NCBI RefSeq assembly: GCF_007655135.1
Contig: NC_045132.1
Location: forward strand, 9,114,001-9,178,000
DNA: 64,000 nucleotides
Direction: 5' to 3'
DNA from: Punica granatum
Lineage: Eukaryota; Streptophyta; Magnoliopsida; Myrtales; Lythraceae
Part shown: positions 10,963 to 22,714 of the stretch, piece after piece
Numbering within the stretch: position 1 is the stretch's first letter
Layout of the letters: each line of letters starts with the position of its first letter
Translations under genes and position numbers: made by a program
The notes under the pieces: generated by a model
Told to the model about the DNA's origin: nothing
What the model saw: the letters and a program-made list of their open reading frames with translations, nothing else
The model's database searches: none

Positions 10963-12223
10963 TGGAAAAATTTAAAAAAAAACCTAAATTTTGTAAAAGT
11001 TATCAGTTTTGTCCTAAATTTTACTTTGTAATAGGAAAAAAAATCACACGTTTTGATAATCGTCTCAGATTTGGCCTCCGTTACTATTCTGTTGAAATTT
11101 CCGTCTATTTGCCTAGGTGGTCTTTATGGAACCCACCAAATTTGCACTTTATTTGATCATCTTCTCTTTTCTTTACAAAAATAACTTAAGTTATCATAAA
11201 AATCTCAGTTTTGTTCTAGATTTTGATTTATAATTTTAAAAAAATACATGTCAGCACCCGTTTTGGTCTACCGACTCCAGGAGAAAACATCAACAACATT
11301 CCTGACTACAACTCGGAAACTATTACAGAAGAAGACCCAGCAAACCCCGTGTTACTATTCACAGCCGGGTCAGCCATGTCAACCGGACGGCCTCGACGAG
11401 ACGAAATTCGGGTTCACACAAATCGAATATCAGAAAAATGGTACAGGGTCACTATTGCACTCAAAAAAATTCGAGAATCAATGTTATGCAGAAAGTTATT
11501 TTTCGATTCCTAGTTTTGTTTCAAATTTTGAAATTCGAACTTGATGCCCATAAAGCTCTTAGACGTCCCGTCGAGTATTTTTTCTGAAAAGAAGTGAAAT
11601 AAAATAAAATTAGGTTAAATTAGGGAAGTACCTTGATTTCAAAAAAAAAAACCGTGAATGTTCCAGCAATCAATCAAAAATACTTCCCCTCATTGGATGA
11701 TAGAAATGATGATTTTGCCCCTCCTCCTTGTGATCATGCTAGATTGTCAATTTCAAATTTTCCTCGTGTTGCGATCCTCCGGGCATCGCTCTCAAGGCCA
11801 TCCGGTTGACATGGCTGACTCGACTGTAAATAGTAACTCGAGATTTGTTAGGTCTTCTTCTGTAATAGTTTCCAGGTTGTAGTCAGGAATGCTGTTGATA
11901 TTCTCTCTTGGAGCCAGTGGACAAAAATGGAGTGCTGACGTGTATTTTTTTAAAATTACAAATCAAAATTTAGAACAAAATTGAGACTTTTATGAAAATT
12001 TAGGTTATTTTTGTAAAGAAAAGAGAAGATGATCAAACTATGTGCAAATTTGGTGGGTCCCATAAAGTCCACGTAGGCAAATAGACGGAAATCTTAATAG
12101 AATAATAACGGAGGCCAAATCTGAGACGATTATAAAAAAATATAGTTTTTTTTCTATGTCAAAGTAAAATTTATGACAAAACTAAGAATTTTTACAAAAT
12201 TTAGGTTTTTTTGTAATTTGCCC
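10963..12223. mobile_element. Long-armed fold-back MULE-type element
   Basis: A 1.26-kb element made mostly of two inverted arms of about 430 bp each (10963-11396 and 11791-12223), roughly 85% alike by eye. TAATAATAATT lies on both sides (10952-10962 and 12224-12234), an 11-bp direct repeat within the range seen for MULEs. The outer parts of the arms carry GATAATCGTCTCAGATTTGG and ATCATCTTCTCTTTTCTTTA. The inner parts, from TGTCAGCAC at 11249, resemble the start of the LTR-like repeat at 43779. The centre (11397-11790) is unique. Open frames across it are not recognisable genes. Confidence 0.75.
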
Positions 12224-12234
12224 TAATAATAATT

Positions 12235-13261
12235 CAAAGAACTATTAAAAAAGAAATCAAAATTCAAAGAATTATTAAAAAAAAGATTTCTATTTCATTA
12301 GTAAATAAATATTCATAAATTTTAGAAGTGTTGTTTAACTAACCTTATTAAAACTTAATTATGTATTTCTTTGATCGAAGTGATTAGGCATTTTGAGCGA
12401 ATTTTTTTGAGGGGATCGTAGGTTAGACCTATGCCAAGGGCCATTTTATTTAATATTATTCAAATTCATGAAACTCATTTATGTAATGTAAATAGAATAA
12501 AGTACAAGTATGTACCAAAATTATAAAACTTTCAATATATTCTATAATACAAGTATGTACCAAAATTATAAAATTTTCCATGTATTCTATAATTACTTTT
12601 CCTTTATCAAATAAAACTAAAGATTTTGAAACTTAAATTTTTAAAAAAATATTTCCATGGAAATCAGGCTGATAATAGAAAAGATGTATATGAATTAATT
12701 ATATAAATTCTTCGCTTATAAATTAAATGTATATTGAAAATCGTACATAATTTTTTTTGCCTTATTATAGTTTATATTATAAATATAAACTTTTTGTATG
12801 ATAATATAAACTATAAGTTCACATAAATTATTATTTCCATATTAAACTTCTTATTATAAAAATTTTCTTTGCAAAATCCATGCAATGCACAGATTCAAAT
12901 ACCCAAGTAAACCAGTAATGTGGTAATTAAATTCTCATTGGGCCTAGAAGTAATTTGGGATCACATCCAACCTAGAAGGGTAAACTAAAAGGAACTCTCT
13001 CATGAATTGATTTATTCTTGTTTCTTCAATATGGGATTGTAGGATCATTAACATCCGCCTTTGCACGTACAGTGTTGTATAGCATGAGCGGGAACACGCG
13101 ACGTATGAACAATATATAGGACAATTGGCCGGCTCAAGGCCTACAAGTGATTTAGGCCTATATCCAACAAAAAAGATTAAACTAATAAATGATGATATCC
13201 AATCCTTTTATAAACCCGAGAATCTTTTTCTCATTTTTCCAACGTGGGATAGTGTGATCCT
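12235..13261. other. Intergenic with short direct repeats and dispersed repeat family
   Basis: No gene. A 47-bp segment containing ACAAGTATGTACCAAAATTA is tandemly duplicated at about 12500-12595. From 12940 to 13250 there are two copies of a dispersed repeat typified by GGGCCTAGAAGTAATTTGGG and GGATCATTAACATCCGCC, related to the sequence at 20825-21290 and 24590-24740. Its class is unknown. Confidence 0.45.
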
Positions 13262-13358
13262 TTCTCGGTGTGCACCTTAGTATCCAAAAATCCCATGAGT
13301 CCTGACTAATCTAGTTCGAATCGAGTCGACCCACTGAGGGGTAAAACTCTCACAGATT
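13262..13358 (-). mobile_element. SINE family 1, partial copy
   Basis: The reverse complement matches the 3' two-thirds of the SINE family 1 copies at 22715 and 25857 (GTGAGAGTTTTACCCCT, then CTAGATTAGTC, then a GTGCACACC-like end). The 5' part is missing, as is common for reverse-transcribed insertions. Confidence 0.6.
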
Positions 13359-13640
13359 GGATCATGAGATCATTAACAGAGATAACGAGCTGCGACCTAT
13401 GAGATTTGCACAATTGAATCGAGACATGTGGCAAATTTGTAAATAAATGAAAAGGCGCATGGCATTTTTAACGGTAATAGGAGAAAAATCAGTTTTGTAC
13501 AATATTAAAAGAGTTCTAAGGATGATTCGAGGCAATAACTATTATAGTCTTGCACCTATAAATCAATAATAAAGGTCGAAATTTTTTTTTAATATGTAAT
13601 AGAGTCGAGTTTATTCGTTTTCGGTGCATGAATTGGTAAA

Positions 13641-13790
13641 TTATTTTTTTCAGTTATAAAAGAAGCTCGTGAGTGTAGTACTATGATATAGAAATCATAA
13701 TACCTAATAAGAGGTATAAGTAGTTCCACTCAATTTTGAACTTTGAACCTCTTGATTACCAAGCGATGGCATGATTCACTGCGCTACACC
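13641..13790 (-). mobile_element. tRNA-derived SINE (family 2)
   Basis: On the minus strand it begins GGTGTAGCGCAGTGAATCAT, which contains a Pol III A-box-like TAGCGCAGTGA. This is followed 30-40 bases later by a B-box-like GGTTCAAAGTT, then GTGGAACTACTTATACCTCT, and ends in an A-rich tail (plus-strand TTATTTTTTT). Related copies lie at 21750, 27763 and 52085 in this window. It is not a tRNA gene: no cloverleaf closes, and a SINE body and tail follow. Confidence 0.65.
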
Positions 13791-13854
13791 CTCCTTTCAT
13801 TGAATTCGCAAATTCTATTCATTAAATCTTTTCATGTTTCGATAATATTTTAAA

Positions 13855-15507
13855 GGGAAAATAGCCCTATATAGCACAATTTTTACCTTATTTTCACTTC
13901 CTAGCACGGTTTTAAAGTTGTCACGATCTAGCACGAATCACCATTTTATTCCGGGATCTAGCAAACCGTTAAACTCCGTCTAAAAACCGTTAAAACCGTT
14001 AGACGGAGTTTAACGGTGTGCTAGATCCCGAAATAAAATGGTGATTCGTGCTAGATTGTGACAACTTTTTAAAAAGTGGTAGGAAGTGAAAATTAGGTAA
14101 AAACTGTGCTATATGAGACTATTTTTCCTTTTTATTTATTTGAAGATTCACCGCCTAGAAAAATTTGAAAATTAGTGTGGAGCTTTATAATAATATCATA
14201 AACATGGGATAAAAGTTTCATCTCGTTTTGAAATCGGGGGATTCACAAAAACTATCAAAATTGGACCACCAAAAAGATAAGTAAACATATTTTATCTGAA
14301 GATTCACTGTCCAGAAAAAATATGAAAATATGTGAGGAGCTTTATAATAATGTTAGGAACTTGGAGAAAAAGTTTCATCTCGTTTTGAGATAAGACGGTT
14401 CACAAAAACTATCAAAATCAGAGCACCAAAAAGAAGGGTAATTAATTTTTATCTGAAGAGTCACCGCCCAAAAAATTTGAAATTTTGTGTGGGGCTTTAT
14501 AATAATATCAGGAATATCGTGTAAAATTTTCACCTCATTTTGAGATCGGACGATTCACAAAAGCTATCTAAATCACAACACTGAAAAAAGAGGTAAATAT
14601 TTTTTATCTGAAAATTCACTACCCATAAATATCTGAAAATTTGTGTGCAGTTTTATAATAACATCAGAAACATGGGGTAAAAGTTTTATCTCGTTTTGAG
14701 ACCGAGAGATTAACAAAAACTATCAAAATCGAAACACCAAAAAGATGGGTAAATATATTTTATCTGAAAATTCACTGTTCAGAAAAATCTGAAAATCTGT
14801 GAGGAATTTTATAATAATGTTAGGAGCATGGAAAAAAAGTTTCATCTCATTTTGAGATCGAACGGTGCATAAAAACTATCAAAATCGGAGCACCGAAAAG
14901 AAGGGCAATTATTTTTTATCTGAAGATTCACCACTCGGAAAATTTTAAAATTTTGTGTGGAGCTTTATAATAATATCAAGAACATGGGATAAAAGTTTTA
15001 CCTTGTTTTGAGATCGGACGATTCACAAAATCTATCTAAATCACAACACTAAAAAAAGATGTAAATATTTTTTATTTGAAAATTCACCTTTCAGAAAAAT
15101 CTAAAAATTAGTGTGGGGGTTTATAATAACATCAGGAACATGGGGTAAAAGTTTCACCTTGTTTTGAGATCATACAGTTCACAAAAACTATCAAAATCAG
15201 AATACTGAAAAGAGTGGTAAACACTTTTTAAGGGAAAATAGTCCCATATAGCACAGTTTTTACCTTATTTTCAATTCCTACCACATTTTTAAAAGTTATC
15301 ACGATCTAGCACGAATCACCATTTTATTACCAGATCTAGCACGCCGTTAAACTCTGTCTAGCGGTGTTTAACGGTTTTTAGACGGAGTTTAACGGTGTGC
15401 TAGATCCGAGAATAAAATGGTGATTCTTGCTAGATCATGAAAACTTTTAAAAACGTGCTAGGAAGTGAAAATAAAGTAAAAATTGTGCTATATGAGGCTA
15501 TCTTCCC
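13855..15507. mobile_element. Composite MULE-type element carrying a satellite array
   Basis: A 1,653-bp unit flanked by exact TATTTTAAA on both sides (13846-13854 and 15508-15516). Order: a palindromic arm of about 275 bp (GGGAAAATAGCCCTATATAG to CTATTTTTCC), seven tandem copies of a 156-bp repeat, then a second palindromic arm of about 275 bp (GGGAAAATAGTCCCATATAG to GGCTATCTTCCC). Each arm folds on itself around AAACCGTTAAAC-type sequence. Neither arm by itself is flanked by a direct repeat, whereas the whole is, which argues that it moved as one piece. The terminal sequence is shared with 9124-10488. No transposase is present. Confidence 0.7.
14143..15232. repeat. Seven-copy 156-bp tandem repeat
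   Basis: Units begin with GAAGATTCAC-like sequence at 14143, 14298, 14455, 14610, 14766, 14922 and 15078, giving periods of 155-157 bp. Shared blocks include GCTTTATAATAAT, ATGGGGTAAAAGTTTCA, TCTCGTTTTGAGATC and CACAAAAACTATCAAAATC. Alternate units resemble each other (for example 14298 and 14766 share GTGAGGA), hinting at higher-order multiplication. No frame is kept open across units. The array lies exactly between the two palindromic arms of the composite element. Confidence 0.9.
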
Positions 15508-15683
15508 TATTTTAAATCTCATGATAACTTTATTTTCTTTTAAAGAAATCTTGTAATATTTTCGTCAAATAATCTTTTTTTTTTGTTAGTATGTTAATAG
15601 CCAATTCAGTTGCATATATGAAAAATAGCGGCCTCAAATATTACAAAGACTAGATACTATATATATTATCATATAAGGAAGTT

Positions 15684-15935
15684 ATTTTAGGTCCCATCAT
15701 GGGACTAGGGGGAGAGGGGGCTCTTTTCCCTACTCTCCTCCTTTTCCCTTTAAAAGAATAATTTTTTATCCAAAAAGGATTTCTTTTTTTTAAAATTTCT
15801 CCCCTTTTATTTCAGGTCCCATTATGGGATCAGGGGGAGAGTGGGGTTCTTTTCCCTACTCTTCTCTATTTCCCTTTAAAAAAATATTTTTTTTATCCAA
15901 AAAGATTTATTTTTAAAAAAATTCTCCCTTTTTTC
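15684..15935. repeat. Two-copy 125-bp tandem repeat
   Basis: AGGTCCCATCATGGGACTAG (15689) recurs as AGGTCCCATTATGGGATCAG (15814). Each copy continues through GGGGGAGAG, CTTTTCCCTACTC and TTTATCCAAAAAG. The unit begins with a short palindrome, TCCCATNATGGGA. Confidence 0.8.
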
Positions 15936-18399
15936 TTTAGTATTTTGAGATTTGACCCAAATAAAGTGGTATTTTGAGATACAACCAAAATTAAAGTGAC
16001 AAGTAATCCGGCCAACACGTCGGGCCAAATGATCTGGTCATGATGGTCGTATCAATTATTTTAAAAAATTAAGAATTTCGTATAAAAATATTAGATGTAC
16101 AAATTAGAATATATTCATTTTTTAAAAAATTTTAGGTTGCGAGTCGGAAATTTTTTCTCACTTCTAATGTTTCATTTCATTTTTATTTTCATTTTTTTAA
16201 TTTCCCCTTTTGTCTAGACCCAAAGATGAGCATTTATTTCGTTGCTAATTTATATATCATAAATTCATAAAATGCGAGCATTTTCATTTTCTTAACTACA
16301 TAATGTTCTCTTTAACTTATTATTTGTAAAATTTCAGATGTTATTCATAACATTCACTTTAAAAACAAAAAAAAAATTATTCAAAAGTCAACGTATTTAA
16401 GCATTTAGAGTTCACTCTATGCAATATATTTAATGATATCATAAACGATAATATGAATAGATATCCTAAGTTGAGTTAAGCTAAAACTCACATTGAAAAA
16501 TTAAGATAAATATGACATATAGGAAGAATGAGTCTCACCATATACCAGCTTAAAATTTTAAATTAAAAATGTGCTCGCAATAAATTTTGTCATTCATTAT
16601 AAACTCTTATGAAAAATAATATAGAATAGTGTCAATCAAAAATTTTCAAAAATAATGATTGAACAATGATCATGGTGTTAATATATCTAGAAAGTTATAT
16701 TTAGAAATTATATATATCTAAATGATATACATAAAAAGAATATATTTGAAGATTATTTAAAATTATAGATATGATTGTCTGTCTTTGTATTGGAATGTAC
16801 AAAAGGAAAAACAGAGATTGTCTCGATATGATGGTTAGATTTCGTAAAAAAAAAAATAGACGCGCAACGAAGTGCGGGTTATCATACTAAAAGTATATCA
16901 CCATATTATATATTTTTGTCAGTTGTTTTCTATGTTTGATTGTTTCAAATATTTGAATTTCTGTAACAATATCAATTGAAGATAATAATGATAGTTATTT
17001 TATAATGAGTTTATATAATTCATGGACTTAAGAACACTGAGAACACATTATTTTAAAATATTGTCATTATTAATAAATAAGTGAGTATAAGAAATAATAA
17101 TTTTTAATATTACATTTGTATAATAATCATTTTAGGCAGTTTCGCCGGGGGTATTTTTGCCCAGTGTATATGAATACATATACACCTTAAATATAAGGAG
17201 GAGCAAATAAAGCTTCACCTTAAATTTTGCAACTGTTAAAGGGCCCTCAATTATGTGAAGTGACTCCCTTATCCACCAACACTCTTGTATTATTGGATGC
17301 ATGATCAATTCTCCAACATAATTTCGAGTGCACCAGACTACAGCCCGTCCCTTTTCATTTTATTTAATTTAGTTTCTATGTGAAGTTTTGGGCTAAAATC
17401 TTTTCAAAAGAATGTAAGAAATAATTTCTCTGAGTGCACTACGCCTAATACAGATGGCCAGCTTGGATCAGTGCGATGATGGCTTAGGCAGCCTGCACAA
17501 TCTTAGACTTAGCAAAAGCCAGGAACTAGGCATGCTCTTCGGTCTTTTACGCTCGTTAAGACTCATTTTCTCTTAAGCGGAATTTTTGGTAGCCATCATC
17601 ACTATCCTTATTGTGCATTTTAAAATTCATGTACAGATCAGCTTTTTTTCGGAAATTAAGACACCCCCAGCTCTGATGCATTCAATGTAAAAGGCACTCC
17701 ACTTGCCCTTAAATGCAATATGCCATTATGAGTGAATAAATTTAATTTTGGATTTTGGACATCTGATGCGGTGGATGGACAAAGAAGCCAACTTATGTTT
17801 TTGGCTAGTTCACGTGGATTGCACATGTCTTAATGCTCAATAGGCTTTAAAAAAAAAAACTAGGTGCAGGCCAGGCGCAGATGTATGAGTAAATTTATAA
17901 TATTTAATTTATTTATCATTTATGAAGAAACTTCTTAATTTATTGAGAGAACATTTTCTCTCGAGATCATTCTTTGATATTTATTCATGAATTCATAATT
18001 TTTTTATTTTTCAAGAAAAAATATTTAATATTCTCAAATTGAGAAGTTTTTTTTTTCATTATAATAACTAAGAATTATCATATTCTTTTTTACGACGGAA
18101 TGATCAAAATGTCACTAATGCTATTAAATTCTCTGAGCAACGGAAAATATAAAGAGCCACAAGCTATGATCTTTAAAAGAATAATATCAATTCGCTTTCT
18201 CATATCACTCTCTAGATTTTATATATCATAATTGATTTTAACAATTAATTCGGTATAATTGTCTGTATTAGAGTTATTATGATAATGAATATATATATCC
18301 TCTCGAAATATCAATAATAGGAGGACTCTTGGGATTTTCTTGACATTAAGTGAAAAAAAAAGAAAAGAAAAGAGAAATAGTAAGAAAAGGGAAATTGAA
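15936..18399. other. AT-rich intergenic DNA, no gene
   Basis: No coding region is seen. A GC-rich phrase GACGCGCAACGAAGTGCGGG at 16860 is a reverse-orientation relative of the CCCGTACGTTGCACG phrase at 7054. A short palindrome TGTATATGAATACATATACA lies near 17165. The stretch 17340-17880 is less AT-rich but has no recognisable exon. Confidence 0.45.
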
Positions 18400-19480
18400 T
18401 TGCTTTTTATGAATTAAATAATCTACTTACTTTTGAAAAATTAAATTGTCAAATAAAATGAAATAGTTATATGGTTAGAAATTGTTTCTTTTATCGAAAC
18501 TTAAAAAGGATATAGAATAATTAAAATGAATTTATTATAAAAAAATCAAGCATCTTTTTTATTAATTAACTAGTTTACTTATTTTTAAAATTTTAATTTG
18601 CTTAATAAAATGAAATAGGTATACGAATTGAAGTTGTTAATTTCTTCCTTATTTTAATCGTAGAAAGTCTAATAGAATATAAAATATAAATAAAATTATT
18701 TATTAAAATACATTAAAATGAATGACAGCTACAAGAGTATGAAACCAGGGCTTCAATCTCCCTTGCATCTAGCAAAACTTCTTTCATTTTCTTTTTTCAT
18801 TTGTCAAAAATTGAATAAAATATATAAAATGAATACAAACTGAATAAATAAATATACTAAAATAAAATTATTTATTTATTTTTGAAAATTTTCAAATTAC
18901 CTTATAAAAAGAAAAAAGGTGTAGGAATAGAAATTGTTTCTTTCTTTCATTCTCAAAAGTCCAATTGAAAATAAAACTGAGCGGCATTTTATGAAATAAT
19001 TAATTTATCTATTTCTAAAGTACCTAATAAAACAAATAGGTATATAACCTGAATTTATTTCTCTTTACCATTTCATTTGTCATAACTCGAATAGAATATA
19101 CAATATTTTAAATAAACTTATTAAAAATTAACCATCTTTTTATGAATGTAATATTTTATTTATTTTTAAATTTTGAATTGTTGAACAAACAAATAGGCAT
19201 AGGAATAGAGGCCGTGTGTTTCTTCCTTTTTCACTCATTGAAAAGCAAATAGAGTATACAATATTTAAAATTAATCTGTTAAAACAAAGTAGAACGACTT
19301 TTGCTGAATTAAGCGATTTTTTTTCTCGAATTTTAAATTGCCTAATAAAACGAAATAGGCATAGAAATCGAAATTGTTTCCTTTTTCCTACTTCTATTCA
19401 TCGAAATTTATAGAATATATAATCTAAGTAAAATAAATTTATTAAAATAAACTAAAATGATTAACAGTAGCAAGAGTATA
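18400..19480. repeat. Decayed tandem array, about 150-bp period
   Basis: The motif CCTAATAAAACGAAATAGGC and its variants recur at about 18451, 18604, 18904, 19026, 19184 and 19342. Each is preceded by TTTATTTTTAAAATTTTAAAT-like sequence and followed by AGAAATTGTTTCTTTCTTTC-like and AATAGAATATANAAT-like blocks. Spacing is irregular (122-158 bp, with one double step). The phrase ACAGNNNCAAGAGTATNNGA appears at 18725 and again at 19463, suggesting a larger unit as well. This looks like an old satellite fragment. Confidence 0.6.
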
Positions 19481-19529
19481 CGAAATTCAAATCCTACTCT
19501 CCTCGATGTCGTTCAGAAACCCAAAAACC

Positions 19530-19535
<6 letters not shown>

Positions 19536-19571
<36 letters not shown>
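19536..19571. repeat. (TA)n microsatellite
   Basis: An uninterrupted TA run of about 36 bp directly before ACTAGTCGTAAATTCCATGC. Confidence 0.85.
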
Positions 19572-20824
19572 TAGTCGTAAATTCCATGCATTGTACAACA
19601 TAGAACATGATTCTTTCTGCTTATTTTTATTATATAAAACTTATATTACAAATTGTTCAAAATAATAATTTACAATCAATAACAATATGTTATTTCATAT
19701 ACAAGGCTAATGGTAATATAATTTCACGAATAAAATAAGAAAAAAATTACATAAAAGAAGAGAGATCAACATAAGTCTTGCGAAATCAAACATTATCTAG
19801 ACTATGCTTCAAAAATTGAAAAGATAAATTCTCACTGTGATAATGATGAATTCCTATCTTCAAAATTGTCAAGATTTATATGGTGTTATATACTGTCTTA
19901 CTAAAAATTCTACAAAAGTTTATATATGAGAAAAAGTAAAAATTTAAAGAACATACATTCAAAAGTCTAACTGTAGATGTAATAAAATAAACAAACGTGC
20001 CTGCCAAAAGTTGAAGAACTACAATGGGAGCATTATTTTTCAGGCTCAATCAAAGTTATTGTGGTACTTTTATTATTTATAAAGTATCATACGTAGTATA
20101 ATATATAATACACATTCTAGCTAGATCTATAAAATATATATATATATATATATATATAATTTGCTTGTTGAAAAACAAAATATGTAACATATCATATCTA
20201 TGAAAATATGATTTAGCTTTGTTTTTTCAAAAAGTAAATATGATCTTACATGATTTGTTTATCTAAATCTTTTCATAAAATATTTATAATTTTAAAAAGT
20301 TCAATAAAATAGAAAATAATTACCCGTCGTATAAATCTATATCTATATGTTTTAAAAAATAAAACAATCATTTTCTAAAACATGTTCAAAAATCCAAAAA
20401 TTAATGATCGGTCCCAAAAATATAAATTTATATGATTAAAAAATTTCAAAATCAAACAATAAAAAAATCATTCACTAAAATAGCTCAAATAACCAAGAAA
20501 ATAACTATTGATCCCATAAACCTATATTGATATGTTTTAAAAACTTTTTAAAATAAAAATTAAAAAATTGTTTTGAAAAAGGAACCTCAAAAAGTCGAGA
20601 AAATAATGACCATCCCACAAATCTATATCTGTGTATTTTTTAAAAATTTTAAAAATACTTTTTTTGAAAAACAATTGGAGAAAATTTCATTCAGCAACCG
20701 AGCATTCTAAGGCTATATGGGTGGGTCCCTCACAAGTCTACTTTATATTTAAATTTTATTTTATGTATATATATTATTCTTATTGGGTTTATACGAGTTT
20801 AATTCTGATTCCATCTTAAAATTT
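19572..20824. other. AT-rich intergenic DNA, no gene
   Basis: No gene. It includes a TA microsatellite near 20133-20158. A degenerate repeat is recognisable by ATCTATATCTATATGTTTTA at about 20335 and related phrases at about 20430, 20525 and 20620 (roughly 95-bp spacing), each followed by an A-rich stretch and AAAAAATTTCAAAAT-like sequence. Confidence 0.4.
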
Positions 20825-21290
20825 TACTGGGCTTATAAATAGTTGGGCTCATATCCAACCCAAAAATTTAAGCTGAAGATGGTGAACTTTATCCTCTTAT
20901 GAACTCATTAGTTTCTTATTATTTAGTCGATGTGGGATCGTAGGATCCTTTAACACCTACTCTCATGCGCAGCACGGATATAAACTGATCCATTTGTTGG
21001 ACGGGACTCGAAGTCAGCATGCCATTGTAGGCGCAGAGGTGCATAGTTCAACGCAAAGCGTATGAGTTCATAGATACGAAGTGTTGCATAATTAGCATGT
21101 TGTCGCAAGGCTAGGCCTAACTCGGATACCAATCAAATTTTCATTGGTCTTATGTGAGTCTAGCTCTGATACCATATTAAAATACCATTGGATCTACAAG
21201 TGGTTGAGTCCATGTTCAATTCAAAAGTTTAACCTAATAAGATGGTGGACTCAATTATGTTATAAATTCAAGATTATCTTGATATAATTT
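20825..21290. repeat. Dispersed repeat, two tandem-like copies
   Basis: GGGCTTATAAATAGTTGGGC at 20829 and GGATCTACAAGTGGTTGAGT at 21189 begin two related stretches. Each runs through CATATCCAACCC- or CATGTTCAATTC-like sequence and a GATGTGGGATCGTAGGATCC or GATGTAGGAACC end. Relatives occur at 12940-13250 and 24590-24740. Class unknown. They could be ends of an LTR or SINE-like family. Confidence 0.5.
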
Positions 21291-21749
21291 TTTTGTAGGA
21301 TGTAGGAACCTTAGAAATATATGGATAATTTAAAGTTTAATTTGGTTTACTTAATTTTGAATTTAATTATAAAATTCCATTCATAGCATTATCAAGAAAC
21401 AAAAATTTATTTATAATAATCAAACAGAAATGTAATTATGAGCCGTCATGTAAAATCCTCTTGAAAAGAATGTAATGACAAAAACTTTCACAATAATAAA
21501 CTAATTAGTGTTTTAAAAAAAATCCAATTAGATATAAAATATACTAACTTGTCCAAATAATAACATTGCGTAACGCTTGAAAGAACTGGCTTGTAGAGTA
21601 TAGTTTTCTATAATAATTATTAATTCTCAATTTTTATGCTTTTTTTAAGGAAATGTTCAAAATTTTCATTTAGAAAAATTATGATACTTGGTAAGTCTGG
21701 TCAAGCAAGTGTTATTCAGTGACAGTAAAAATCAAGCGCATCAAAGAAA
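21291..21749. other. AT-rich intergenic DNA, no gene
   Basis: I see neither a gene nor a clear repeat in this stretch. Confidence 0.4.
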
Positions 21750-21893
21750 GTGTAAAGTAGTAGCGCATGTTTTCATCTAATATTAACAAGTCCCAAATTC
21801 GATATTCGGGTGGGACTACCCGTATCCCTTTATTAGATACTTAGAATTTCTATTTTATGATACTAGGTCTATGAATTTCCTTTGAACATGCAA
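21750..21893 (+). mobile_element. tRNA-derived SINE (family 2)
   Basis: A plus-strand copy: TAGTAGCGCATG (A-box-like) near 21759, AAATTCGATATTCGGGTGGG (B-box region) near 21795, then GACTACCCGTATCCCTTTAT and TACTAGGTCTATGAATTTCC. It aligns with copies at 13641 (reverse), 27763 and 52085 (reverse). Confidence 0.6.
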
Positions 21894-22714
21894 TGGGTTT
21901 GAAAATATATATGACAATGCATTTGGCTCCTCTTATCGGAGAAAATTTTAAATGATTTTATCGTATTATGATGTGATGAAAATAAACCAATAAGATTACT
22001 TCAAATAAGAAAACTTATTACAATTAATCGAGTGATTAGCACTTATTATTTAGTTTATATTGATATAATTCATACTTTTTCACCCCATGTGATGAGATAA
22101 GATCACCGAAAAATCTCTTAATAATATTATATTGAATTGGTGTGACTTCAAACAATACGAAATAAGAAAAAGTGCGAGGTTCTCGGAAATTCCGGAAGTT
22201 TTCCACGATCCAAAGCCCCATAATGACTTATTGTCAAACTCTTTTTTTTAAAAAAAATTCTGTAATTGCCTTGGATGGATTTTGGAATTTGGAGGGGGTG
22301 GGATGCGCTCGCGCCCTTTGAAACTAAGGGAAAACTACTTTTTCAAATAATATATTCTGACGAGTATATATTATTTACTCCGTGAAATTATCATGAAATT
22401 ATCGTATTTCATTTTCTTAATTATACGATTTTACTGTTTCCTTACATTTTCTTGGATTTCACCCCTTTAAATTAAATTTTTATATTCATCCCCGATTGGT
22501 GAACGAAGTGGTAAAAGGATCAAAGTTTGCGTGCATCTTTATAAATAAAGATTCAATTCTCATAGCATGTAAGGAGCACGAAAGCTCTATGCAGGGATCT
22601 CTTGGAGCTTGCCTGGAACAAAAAAGCTTCAGCTTGACAAGAAATCAATTACTTTGTCCCTTGGTCGTCTCTGCTCATGGATATTATTTTCGATTATAAA
22701 GAAGACTCAACGAC
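21894..22714. other. Intergenic, no gene
   Basis: No gene is recognised. The 67-residue open frame at 22496-22699 starts in a sequence (GTGAACGAAGTGGTAAAAGG, later AAGATTCAATTCTCATAG) that resembles a tRNA-derived SINE 5' region rather than a protein gene. Confidence 0.35.

Noticed and set aside
13741..13790. Possible tRNA gene on the minus strand
   Set aside because: A- and B-box-like motifs are present, but no acceptor or anticodon stem closes, and a SINE body with an A-rich tail follows. Sister copies occur elsewhere.
13855..14130. Left palindromic arm as an independent MITE
   Set aside because: Its immediate flanks (TATTTTAAA and TTTTTATTT) do not form a duplication, while the outer flanks of the two-arm composite match exactly.
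14143..15232. CRISPR-like regular repeats
   Set aside because: Units are contiguous 156-bp tandem copies without short repeats alternating with unique spacers, in a plant genome with no cas genes.
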